A stretch of DNA of 64,000 bases from Pantoea sp. 18069 (GTDB lineage: Bacteria; Pseudomonadota; Gammaproteobacteria; Burkholderiales; Burkholderiaceae_C), in assembly GCF_902706035.1 (NCBI RefSeq), contig NZ_CACSJA010000024.1, forward strand, positions 1-64,000, given 5' to 3'. This document shows positions 43,720-51,680 of this stretch, in pieces (positions within the stretch are counted from its first letter, which is position 1; the number at the start of each line of letters is the position of its first letter). Below the pieces are notes generated by a model that was given only the letters and a program-made list of their open reading frames with translations, was not told the DNA's origin and did not search any database. Position numbers and translations under genes: made by a program.

Positions 43720-45870
43720 ATGTCAGTCAAAACCTATTGCACCCTTACCCTCGTCGCTGCGGCCTGCGCATCCGCGTTCGCACAGTCCACGCCGACTCAG
43801 GCCATGTCGGAAGTGGTGGTGTCCGCATCGGGCTTCGAGCAGGAGCTCAAGCAGGCGCCCGCGTCGATTTCCGTGGTCACGCGCCAGGAACTCGAAACCA
43901 GGAATTACCGCGATCTGGCCGAAGCGCTGCAAGGCGTCGAAGGCATTGACGTGATGGGTGGCACCGGCAAGACCGGCGGCCTGGACATCAGCATCCGCGG
44001 CATGCCCAGTGACTACACGCTGATCCTGATCGACGGCCGCCGCCAGAACGTGGCCGGCGACGTCTCGCCCAACGGCTTTGGCGCGGCGCTCAACAGCTTC
44101 ATGCCGCCGGTGTCGGCCATCGAGCGCATCGAAATCATCCGCGGCCCGATGTCCACGCTCTACGGCTCGGACGCCATGGGCGGCGTGGTCAACATCATCA
44201 CGCGCAAGGTGGCCAAGGAGTGGGGCGGCGAAGTCGGCGTGTCGGCAGGCCTGCCGCAGGACAGCGCCTGGGGCAACCAGGGCCGTGCGAACTTCTACCT
44301 CAGCGGCCCGATCAAGAACGACGTGCTGGGCCTGGCCGTGCGCGGCAGCATCTACGACCGCGAAGCATCCGACTGGGTGCTCGCGCCCGGCGCCACGCAG
44401 CCCACCCAGGCGCGCAACCCGGCACCTGCCCAAAGCCGCCAGCACAACATCGGCGCGCGCCTGACGCTGACGCCCACGCGCGGCCATGACCTGTGGCTCG
44501 ACGTCGAGCAGGGCCGCACCCGCTACGACAACTCGGACGGCCGCCTGGGCAGCCGCGATGCGCTCGAACCCACACCGAGCAAATTGCCGGGCTACGCCGA
44601 CACGCTGCGCTTCAACCGCGACCAGATCGCCGTGGGCCACAACGCCGTGCTGGGCTTTGGCCGGCTCGAGACCAGCCTGATGCGCACCGAAACCGAAACC
44701 CTGGGCCGCACCATTCCCGGTGAGGCGATGCCCGCGAACGACCCCCGCATCGGCACGGCACGCGAACTCAGCACCACCAATGTGGTGCTCGATTCCAAGC
44801 TGGTCGCGCCGCTGGGCGACGCCCACCTGCTGACCGTGGGCGGCCAATGGTGGGACGCCAAGCTCACGGATGGCGTGCTGTCCGACCGCCACAGCCAGAC
44901 CATGTGGTCGCTGTTCGCCGAAGACGAATGGCGCCTGCGCGAAGACCTCACGGCCACGCTGGGCGGCCGCTACGACCACCATGACGCGTTTGGCGGCCAG
45001 GTGAGCCCGCGCGCCTACCTGGTCTGGGATGCGAGCAAGCAGTGGACTTTCAAGGGCGGCGTGAGCCGCGGCTTTCGCGCACCGCGCCTGAACCAGTTGA
45101 TCGATGGCGTCAGCGGCGTCTCGGGCCAGGGCAAGGAAATTAGTATCGGCAACCCGAATCTCAAGCCCGAAGTCAGCACCAATACCGAGCTGTCGGCGCT
45201 GTTCGACAGCCAAAGCGGCCTCACGGCCTCGACCACGCTGTTCTACAACCGCGTCAAGGACAAGATCAGCAGCGGTGGCGACTGCGCCGACCTGGCCATT
45301 TCGAGCTGCAGCTTCAATCCCGTGGCCACCTACAACATCAACGTCGACCAGGCCAAGACCTGGGGCCTGGAGCTGAGCAGCCGCGCCCAGCTTGCCAGGG
45401 ACTGGAGCATGCGTGTCGGCTACACCTGGACCAACAGCGAAGTGCTCGAGGGCGGCGTGAAGACCGGCCAGCTGGCATTCACGGCCAAGCATATCGCGAC
45501 CGCGCAGGTCGACTGGAACCCCAACGCCCAGTGGCGCCTGTGGCTGCGCGGCGAATACCGCGGCAAGAGCCCGCGCTTCAATGCGGTGCCCGGGCCGAGA
45601 GACGCCAACCGCGCAATCTACGACGTGCTCGGCGACAACACCAAGGCCTACGGCATGCTGCACCTGGGCGGCAGCTACGAGCTGTCCAAGAGCGTGACGC
45701 TAGGCGCCAACATCTTCAACCTGCTGGACAAGGACTTCCGCAAGTACCGCCAGATCAACGTCAATGGCACGCCGACGCAGGTCAACGAGTACTTCCAGGG
45801 CGGGCGAGCGATTGCCGGCGCCACGCCCCCGGGCCGCACGCTGTGGCTGACCGCGAACGTCAAGTTCTGA
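43720..45870 (+). CDS. TonB-dependent siderophore receptor (CirA/FepA-like)
   Basis: A 716-residue outer membrane receptor. Signal peptide (1-22, ending AFAQ), TonB box SEVVVSASG, plug domain (EALQGVEGIDVMGGTG, IRGMPSDYTLILIDGRRQN, IERIEIIRGPMSTLYGSDAMGG) and a barrel ending in Phe (TANVKF). AGGAG at 43711-43715 fixes the ATG. The plug signature is that of catecholate-siderophore receptors (CirA, FepA, BfeA). No siderophore synthesis genes are near; the divergent Fe3+ ABC transporter could take iron released in the periplasm. Confidence 0.92.
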   Translation: MSVKTYCTLTLVAAACASAFAQSTPTQAMSEVVVSASGFEQELKQAPASISVVTRQELETRNYRDLAEALQGVEGIDVMGGTGKTGGLDISIRGMPSDYTLILIDGRRQNVAGDVSPNGFGAALNSFMPPVSAIERIEIIRGPMSTLYGSDAMGGVVNIITRKVAKEWGGEVGVSAGLPQDSAWGNQGRANFYLSGPIKNDVLGLAVRGSIYDREASDWVLAPGATQPTQARNPAPAQSRQHNIGARLTLTPTRGHDLWLDVEQGRTRYDNSDGRLGSRDALEPTPSKLPGYADTLRFNRDQIAVGHNAVLGFGRLETSLMRTETETLGRTIPGEAMPANDPRIGTARELSTTNVVLDSKLVAPLGDAHLLTVGGQWWDAKLTDGVLSDRHSQTMWSLFAEDEWRLREDLTATLGGRYDHHDAFGGQVSPRAYLVWDASKQWTFKGGVSRGFRAPRLNQLIDGVSGVSGQGKEISIGNPNLKPEVSTNTELSALFDSQSGLTASTTLFYNRVKDKISSGGDCADLAISSCSFNPVATYNINVDQAKTWGLELSSRAQLARDWSMRVGYTWTNSEVLEGGVKTGQLAFTAKHIATAQVDWNPNAQWRLWLRGEYRGKSPRFNAVPGPRDANRAIYDVLGDNTKAYGMLHLGGSYELSKSVTLGANIFNLLDKDFRKYRQINVNGTPTQVNEYFQGGRAIAGATPPGRTLWLTANVKF

Positions 45871-45904
45871 CAGCACGGGGCGACAGCGCCTTGGCGCCTT
45901 CTTG

Positions 45905-45938
45905 AAAACCAGCCGGTGCGCACCGGCTGGTTTTTTTT
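45905..45938 (+). terminator. Rho-independent terminator after the TonB receptor
   Basis: AAAACCAGCCGGTGC (45905-45919) and GCACCGGCTGGTTTT (45920-45934) form a perfect palindrome, followed by a T run to 45938. It is among the strongest terminators in the window. Confidence 0.95.
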
Positions 45939-46246
45939 CGCCCGCTCGCTCCATGTGCGCCTATACCATCAACTAGGCATGTGTTTATTCACAGCAGAGT
46001 GCTTTTATTTTGCGTGGTTTTATCCCCGGGGCGTGTGGACGGAGCTGTGGAAAACTCCCCAGGTAACCCGTGAAACCCGCGCCAGCATTGGCTTGTGACG
46101 CAGTGCTTAAAAAAAAGGCAGGGGCTGCAAGACGCGCTGCCGGCAGGCCGGCGCAGCGGGCCGGACAAGCGCTTGCGCGCGCGCTGCGTGCATTACGATC
46201 GGGCACGCGCCGCGTCCCGTTGCGCGAGCGAGCAAGAGAAAAGTGC
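45939..46246. other. Gap upstream of tadA with DnaA-box-like words
   Basis: No gene is seen. TTATTCACA (45985-45993) and, on the other strand, TTTTCCACA (46046-46054) each differ by one base from the DnaA box TTATCCACA; TTATCCCCG (46020-46028) is weaker. An A run (about 46108-46115) and GC-rich inverted sequence (GCTGCCGGCAGGCCGGCGCAGC region) precede tadA. An origin is unlikely, as no dnaA, rpmH or gidA genes are near. Confidence 0.3.
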
Positions 46247-47416
46247 ATGGAATTGCTGAGCAATGATGAGGCCGGAATGCGCGCCGCGCTGGCCCAGGCG
46301 CAGGCCGCGGCCCAGGCCGGCGAAGTGCCCGTGGGCGCGGTCGTGGTCAGGGACGGCGTGGTCGTGGGCCGGGGGCGCAACGCGCCTGTGGCCTCGCACG
46401 ACCCGACGGCCCATGCCGAGATCCAGGCGCTGCGCGATGCCGCGCAACGCCTGGGCAACTACCGGCTCGATGGCTGCACGCTGTATGTGACGCTCGAGCC
46501 CTGCGTGATGTGCAGCGGCGCGGCCCTGCATGCGCGCGTGGCGCGCGTGGTCTACGGCGCGGCCGAACCCAAGACCGGTGCCGCGGGCTCGGTGCTCGAC
46601 CTGTTCGCCGAGCCGCGCCTGAACCACCACACGCAGATCGCGCGCGGCGTGCTCGCCGACGAGTGCAGCGCGCTGCTCGCCGGGTTTTTCCAGCAGCGCC
46701 GGCGCCAGAACCAGGCCGCGGCCAGGGCCGCCCACCCGCTGCGCGACGACGCGCTGCGCACGCCCGACGCGGCGTTCGCCCATCTGCCGGACTACCCCTG
46801 GGCACCGCGCTACGCGAGCGACTGGCCCAGCCTGCAGGGGCTGCGCCTGCACTACCTTGACGAAGGCCCGCGCGACGCGCCGCTGACCTGGCTGTGCCTG
46901 CACGGCGCTCCCGCCTGGAGCTATCTGTACCGCCGCATGCTGCCGGTGTTTCTGGCCGCGGGCCACCGCGTGGTCGCGCCCGACCTGATTGGTTTTGGCA
47001 AAAGCGACAAGCCCAAGAAGCCGGGCTTTCACACCCCCGAGCGACACCGGGAAATCCTCCATGCGTTGCTGCAGCAGGCCGATCTGCAGCGCTGCGTGCT
47101 GGTGCTGCAGCGCAGCGCCGCACCGCTGGCCGCACCGTTGGTCATGGCCGCGCGCGAACGTTTCGCGGGCGTGCTGCTGCTGGAGAGCGCGCCCGGCCCG
47201 GGCGCTGTGGAAACCGCTGCGGAAAGCGTCGCCTTGAATGCGCCATTTCCCGATCGCGGCCATCGCGCGGCGCTGCAGGCATTTGCGGCCATGCATTCCG
47301 CACAGGACCAGGCGCTGGCCGAAGGAGTGCTGCTGCGTGGCCTGCGCAGCACCCGCGGCGCCGCACACAGCGCCGACATGGCCTTGCAGGCTGTGGAATA
47401 CTTCAGGCCATCTTAG
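46247..47416 (+). CDS. tadA: tRNA adenosine(34) deaminase TadA fused to a degenerate hydrolase domain
   Basis: A 389-residue fusion. Residues 1-155 form TadA, which converts A34 of tRNA-Arg to inosine: HAE at 56-58 (zinc His and catalytic Glu) and PCVMC at 85-89. Residues 185-389 match the N-terminal two thirds of haloalkane dehalogenases: HGAPAWSYLYR (219-229) and VVAPDLIGFGKSDKP (242-256). At the nucleophile, family members have Gln-Asp-Trp-Gly-Gly; here it is Q288-R-S-A-A, so the catalytic Asp is gone. The C-terminus also stops before the usual His motif. TadA alone is usually about 150-170 residues. The hydrolase part is probably not catalytic. ATG at 46247 begins the TadA homology; an ATG at 46277 is an alternative. 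Confidence 0.9.
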   Translation: MELLSNDEAGMRAALAQAQAAAQAGEVPVGAVVVRDGVVVGRGRNAPVASHDPTAHAEIQALRDAAQRLGNYRLDGCTLYVTLEPCVMCSGAALHARVARVVYGAAEPKTGAAGSVLDLFAEPRLNHHTQIARGVLADECSALLAGFFQQRRRQNQAAARAAHPLRDDALRTPDAAFAHLPDYPWAPRYASDWPSLQGLRLHYLDEGPRDAPLTWLCLHGAPAWSYLYRRMLPVFLAAGHRVVAPDLIGFGKSDKPKKPGFHTPERHREILHALLQQADLQRCVLVLQRSAAPLAAPLVMAARERFAGVLLLESAPGPGAVETAAESVALNAPFPDRGHRAALQAFAAMHSAQDQALAEGVLLRGLRSTRGAAHSADMALQAVEYFRPS

Positions 47417-47417
47417 A

Positions 47418-47456
47418 GCGGCTTCATTCGAAGCCGCCCCAGGGGGCGTCCCCTGG
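47418..47456 (+). other. Two tandem hairpins between tadA and ldcA
   Basis: GCGGCTTC (47418-47425) with GAAGCCGC (47430-47437), then CCAGGGG (47439-47445) with CCCCTGG (47450-47456), form two perfect stems right after the tadA stop. No T tract follows, so they may protect or process the mRNA and not terminate it. Confidence 0.5.
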
Positions 47457-47499
47457 CCCCTGTCCTACCGGAGCAGGCTGCATTGGCAGCCTGAATGCC

Positions 47500-48528
47500 T
47501 TGTCTTCGAAGCACGCCGAACACCACCACCATTCGCACGACCACGCCCACCACGAGCACGACGCCGATGGCGCCTGCTGCGGTCATGCGCAGCGTCCGCG
47601 CCGCATCTACGTCTACTCTCCTTCGAGCGCGATCAGCGACAAGCCGGCGTTCAAGCGCGGCATCGCGCGGCTGCGCGCGCTGGGCCATGACGTCGAAGTC
47701 GATGCCGATGCGCTGACGCGCGCGACACGCTTCGCGGGCGACGACGCCACGCGGCTGGCGGCCATCCACCGCGCGGCCGCAAGCGGTGCCGACGTGGCGC
47801 TGATTTCGCGCGGCGGCTACGGCCTGGGCCGCCTGCTGGCGCAGATCGACTACGCGGCCGTGGCCAAGGCGGTGGAGCGTGGCACGAAGTTCGTGGGCTT
47901 GAGCGACTTCACGGCCTTCCAGAGCGCGCTGCTCGCGCGCACCGGCGCGGTCAGCTGGGCCGGCCCGGCGCTGACGGCCGATTTCGGCTCGGCCGATGCA
48001 CCCGACGACATCATGCTCGACTGCTTCGACGACCTGATCGCGGGCCGCGGCGAAGGCAGCGGCTGGCGCATGCACAAGCAGGCGCCGCTGGCCGACGGCA
48101 CGCCGGCCGTGCCCGATGTCTACCTGCAGGACGCGACGCTGTGGGGCGGCAACCTGGCGATGCTCGCCTCGCTGGTCGGCACGCCCTATCTGCCCGATGT
48201 GCGCGGCGGCGTCCTGTTTCTCGAAGATGTGAACGAGCACCCGTTTCGCGTCGAGCGCATGCTGAGCCAGCTGCTCTACGCGGGCGTGCTGGGCAAGCAG
48301 CAGGCCGTGGTGCTGGGCCAGTTCACGGGCTACAAGCTGGCTGCGCACGACAAGGGCTACAAGCTGCAAAGCGTGGTCGACTGGCTGCGCACGCAGATCG
48401 ATGCGCCGGTGCTGACCAACCTGCCTTTCGGCCATGTCGAGACCAAGGTGCTGCTGCCCGTGGGCGCGAAAGTCTCGCTTTCCGTCGAAGGGCGTGACGC
48501 CTTGATTTACTGGGGCCATACCCACTGA
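47500..48528 (+). CDS. ldcA: LD-carboxypeptidase (muramoyltetrapeptide carboxypeptidase) with His-rich N-terminus
   Basis: A 342-residue S66 peptidase that cleaves L,D-bonds in recycled murein tetrapeptides. The triad is present: Ser about 135 (VGLSDFTAF), Glu in LEDVNEHPFRVERML and His in LPFGHVETKVLLP. The first 30 residues are unusual, HAEHHHHSHDHAHHEHDA then ACCGH, a likely metal-binding tail. There is no in-frame ATG or GTG between the tadA stop and the His tract, so TTG at 47500 is the most plausible start; its ribosome binding site is weak. Starting at an internal codon after the His tract would remove it but leave the enzyme intact. Confidence 0.88.
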   Translation: MSSKHAEHHHHSHDHAHHEHDADGACCGHAQRPRRIYVYSPSSAISDKPAFKRGIARLRALGHDVEVDADALTRATRFAGDDATRLAAIHRAAASGADVALISRGGYGLGRLLAQIDYAAVAKAVERGTKFVGLSDFTAFQSALLARTGAVSWAGPALTADFGSADAPDDIMLDCFDDLIAGRGEGSGWRMHKQAPLADGTPAVPDVYLQDATLWGGNLAMLASLVGTPYLPDVRGGVLFLEDVNEHPFRVERMLSQLLYAGVLGKQQAVVLGQFTGYKLAAHDKGYKLQSVVDWLRTQIDAPVLTNLPFGHVETKVLLPVGAKVSLSVEGRDALIYWGHTH

Positions 48529-48554
48529 TCTCGCCCCGGCAGATCCACCCGCCG

Positions 48555-48590
48555 CAGGGCCGTTACTCGAGGTAGCGGCCCTGTTCCTTT
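48555..48590 (+). terminator. Terminator of ldcA overlapping a convergent gene's 3' end
   Basis: CAGGGCCG (48555-48562) pairs with CGGCCCTG (48576-48583), extended inward by TAC/GTA, around loop TCGAG, and is followed by TTCCTTTTT. The stem contains the stop codon and last codons of the convergent gene at 48563-48943. Confidence 0.8.
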
Positions 48591-48943
48591 TTGCGCGCGC
48601 GCATGCCCTTGCGCAGGAACAGGTGCGTGCCGCCTTGCACGGCCAGTGGCTGGCGCGTGTCGCCCGCCAGATGCGCGTCTACGCGCGCTTCGAGATTGTC
48701 CAGCAGCGCCTGCAGCGCCGCGCGTTCGGAGGCGGGCAGATCGGGGTGCTCCTGCAGAAAGCCTTGGAGGAACGCGCGCGCGTCGTCAAGCAGCGCGGCG
48801 CGCGTGTTCGCCAGCGAGTGGTAGCTCGCGTCATGCAGGCCCGGGGTTTCGGTGCCCAGCAGATAGCAGCCGATATAGTCACCGCGTGTCTCGCCGACCT
48901 CGGCGTCGCGGCTGAGTTTTTTGAATAGATCGAAGGGCCACAT
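48563..48943 (-). CDS. Small protein of unknown function
   Basis: A 126-residue protein starting MWPFDLFKKLSRDAEVGE. No signal peptide or membrane helix; about one third is charged residues, mostly helical in pattern, with an acidic centre and a basic C-terminus (FLRKGMRARKKEQGRYLE). I do not recognise the family. The much longer frame running upstream lies antisense to the acylase gene and is rejected. Its coding end is embedded in the ldcA terminator. Confidence 0.65.
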   Translation of the reverse strand: MWPFDLFKKLSRDAEVGETRGDYIGCYLLGTETPGLHDASYHSLANTRAALLDDARAFLQGFLQEHPDLPASERAALQALLDNLEARVDAHLAGDTRQPLAVQGGTHLFLRKGMRARKKEQGRYLE

Positions 48944-49087
48944 ACAGCGTGCGAAGTAGGAACAGGTGGCCGCGCGGGCGCGCGGGAAACCGCTGATTGT
49001 GGCAGGCTGGGGTAAGCCCGCGCTGCGGCTTGCGCGTACAGCAGTTACAAGAGCATCTGCAGCGGCAGACAACAACAGGAGAGAGCG

Positions 49088-51634
49088 ATGCGCACAGGGA
49101 GGGTGGCAGGAATGGCGAAGTGGGGCGCAACAGCGCTGGTCGGGCTGGCCTTGCTCGCGGGTGCGGCGCTGGCGGTCTATGCGCTGCGCACCCTGGCGCC
49201 GCTCGATGGCCGGCTGGCCGTGGCCGGCCTCGCGCAGCCGGTGCAGGTGCGCCGCGATGCGGCCGATGTGACCCACATCGCGGCCCGGTCCCCGCAGGAT
49301 CTGTGGCGCGCGCTGGGCCATGTGCATGCGCAGGAGCGCAGCTGGCAGCTTGAATTCAACCGCCGCGTGATGCATGGCACGCTGTCCGAAGTGCTGGGCC
49401 CGGCGACGCTGGAAACCGACAAGCTGATGCGCGCGCTCGATATCCGCGGCGCCGCCCAGCGCCAGTATGCAGGCCTGCCGCCGCAGGCGCGCGAAGCCCT
49501 GCAGGCCTATAGCCAGGGCATCGCGGCCTTCCATGCGGCCCGCCCCCAGGCGCTGACGCCCGAATTCCTGCTGCTGGGCGTGACGCCGGGGCGCGATGGC
49601 GGGCGGGACGGCGCGCCCTGGTCGCCCGAAGACAGCGTGGGCTGGGCGCTGATGATGGCGCTCGACCTGGGCGGCAACTGGGGCAACGAGTTCGCGCGCC
49701 TGTCGCTGCTGCGCACCCTGGACACCGAACGGCTGTGGCAATTGATGCCGCCCTATCCCGGCGAGCCGCCGGCCACGGCCACCGACCTGGCGGCGCTGTA
49801 CCGGGGCCTGGGCGTGTATGCCAGGGACGATGCTGCGGCGACTCCCGTGGCTGCGGCAAGCAAGGGACTCCAGGGTCTGGCGGGCGCGATCGATCAGGCA
49901 CGCAGCGACTGGGCCCAGGCGCTGGCCCAGGAGGCCGGCAGCAACGACGGCAAGGGCAGCAACAACTGGGTGCTTGCGGGCGCGCGCAGCGCCAGCGGCA
50001 AGCCGCTGCTGGCCAACGACCCGCACCTGGGCCTGAGCGCGCCCGCGATCTGGTACTACGCGCATCTGCAGGCCCCGGCCGGGCCGGCCGCCGACGGCTC
50101 CACCATTGGCGCCATTGATGTGATCGGCGCGACGCTGCCCGGCCTGCCGTTCGTGGTGCTGGGCCGCACGGCGCGCGTGGCCTGGGGCTTCACCAACACC
50201 AGCCCCGACGTGCAGGACCTGTACCTCGAGCAGATCGACGCGCAGGACGCGACGCGCTACCGCACGCCCCAGGGCTGGGCGCCGTTCGAGGTGCGCGAGG
50301 AAGTCATACGCATCAAGGGCCAGGCCGATCTGCAGCTGCAATTGCGCGCCACGCGCCACGGCCCGGTGCTCAGCGACGTGCAGGCCAGCCATGGCCAGGT
50401 GCTGGATCTGTCGAAATACGTGCTGGCGCTGCGCTGGAGCGCGCTCGATGCCGACAACCAGACCGTGCTCGCGGGCCTGCAGGCCAACCAGGCGCAGAAC
50501 GTGGCCGAACTGCAGCAGGCATTTCGCCACTACCACTCGCCGATGCAGAGCATCGTCATGGCCGACGTCGACGGCGCGATGGCGTTCCAGGCCGCGGGCC
50601 GCGTGCCCTTGCGCCACCCCGACAACGACTTGCGCGGCGTCGCGCCCGCGCCGGGCTGGGAGGCGCGCTACGACTGGCAGGGCTGGCTGGACCACGACCA
50701 GGCGCCGCAGGACGACGGCGCGCAGCGGGGCTGGATAGCGACCGCCAACCAGCGCATCACGGCGCCGGGCTATGCGCATTTCCTGACCCAGGACTGGCAC
50801 CTGCCATACCGCTACGAACGCATTGCGCAACTGCTCGAAGCGCGCCCGCTGCACGATCTCGACAGCCTCGCGGCGATACAGAACGATGTGACGTCGCTGG
50901 CCACGCAGCGCCTGCTGCCCGCGCTGCGCACGGCCGCCGCGCAGGCCGGGCACCCGCTGGCCGTGCAAGCCGCGCAACTGCTGCTCGACTTCGATGGCCG
51001 CATGGACGCCCAGCACAGCGCGCCGCTGGTGTTCGCGGCCTGGGCCGACGAGCTCGCGCGCGGCCTGATCGTGCCGCGCATAGGCAGCGCACGTTTTGCC
51101 GCGACCTATGGCAAGCGCGACTTTCGTGCGGCGGTCGAAGGCATTCTGGCGCGCGACGACGCCTGGTGGTGCGCGCCGCATACCTGTGCAGAGCAGTCGG
51201 CGCTGGCCCTGGTGCGTGCGCTCGACCGGCTGCAGGCGGCCTACGGCGCGCAGCCCGCGCAATGGCGCTGGGGCCGCGCCCACCCGGCAGAAAGCCGCCA
51301 TCGGCCGCTGGGCAGCGTCGCCGCGCTGGCGCGCTTTTTCAACGTGCAGACGCCGTCATCGGGCGACGCCTACACGGTCAATGTCGGCCAGTACAACGCC
51401 GGCGATGTCGCGGGCGGCGCGTTCGTCAACCGGCATGCGGCCTCGCTGCGCGGGCTCTACGACCTTGCCGATCTCGAGAGTTCGCGCTTCATCTTCCAGA
51501 CCGGGCAAAGCGGCAATGTGTTCTCGCCGCGCTATGCCGACATGCGCGACGCCTGGGCCGCAGGGCAGTACCGGCCGCTGCAGCGCGAGCCGGCGCAGTG
51601 GAGGCATCAACTGCTGCTGGAGCCGGGGGGCTGA
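49088..51634 (+). CDS. Penicillin acylase-family Ntn hydrolase
   Basis: An 848-residue member of the penicillin/AHL acylase family. An N-terminal membrane segment or signal (about 12-33) precedes the A chain (VTHIAARSPQDLWRALGHVHAQERSWQLE), a spacer, then the B chain whose nucleophile is S291 in KGSNNWVLAG, created by self-cleavage before Ser. The B chain continues NDPHLGLSAPAIWYYAHL and VALGRTARVAWGFTNTSPD-like sequence. ATG at 49088 has AGGAGAGAG upstream; M9 is an alternative. The substrate may be beta-lactams, acyl-homoserine lactones or other amides and cannot be fixed from sequence. It stands alone, converging with tolC. Confidence 0.9.
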   Translation: MRTGRVAGMAKWGATALVGLALLAGAALAVYALRTLAPLDGRLAVAGLAQPVQVRRDAADVTHIAARSPQDLWRALGHVHAQERSWQLEFNRRVMHGTLSEVLGPATLETDKLMRALDIRGAAQRQYAGLPPQAREALQAYSQGIAAFHAARPQALTPEFLLLGVTPGRDGGRDGAPWSPEDSVGWALMMALDLGGNWGNEFARLSLLRTLDTERLWQLMPPYPGEPPATATDLAALYRGLGVYARDDAAATPVAAASKGLQGLAGAIDQARSDWAQALAQEAGSNDGKGSNNWVLAGARSASGKPLLANDPHLGLSAPAIWYYAHLQAPAGPAADGSTIGAIDVIGATLPGLPFVVLGRTARVAWGFTNTSPDVQDLYLEQIDAQDATRYRTPQGWAPFEVREEVIRIKGQADLQLQLRATRHGPVLSDVQASHGQVLDLSKYVLALRWSALDADNQTVLAGLQANQAQNVAELQQAFRHYHSPMQSIVMADVDGAMAFQAAGRVPLRHPDNDLRGVAPAPGWEARYDWQGWLDHDQAPQDDGAQRGWIATANQRITAPGYAHFLTQDWHLPYRYERIAQLLEARPLHDLDSLAAIQNDVTSLATQRLLPALRTAAAQAGHPLAVQAAQLLLDFDGRMDAQHSAPLVFAAWADELARGLIVPRIGSARFAATYGKRDFRAAVEGILARDDAWWCAPHTCAEQSALALVRALDRLQAAYGAQPAQWRWGRAHPAESRHRPLGSVAALARFFNVQTPSSGDAYTVNVGQYNAGDVAGGAFVNRHAASLRGLYDLADLESSRFIFQTGQSGNVFSPRYADMRDAWAAGQYRPLQREPAQWRHQLLLEPGG

Positions 51635-51680
51635 GTCCGAGGACTTGCCGGCGGCAAATCCTCAGAACGTGTTCACGATC

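Noticed and set aside
45939..46246. Chromosomal origin of replication
   Set aside because: Only two one-mismatch DnaA boxes, no AT-rich unwinding cluster and none of the usual neighbours (dnaA, dnaN, rpmH, gidA).
48563..51301. 912-codon minus-strand frame covering the acylase gene
   Set aside because: Only the last 126 codons look like a real gene, starting at 48943; the rest is antisense to the intact acylase gene.
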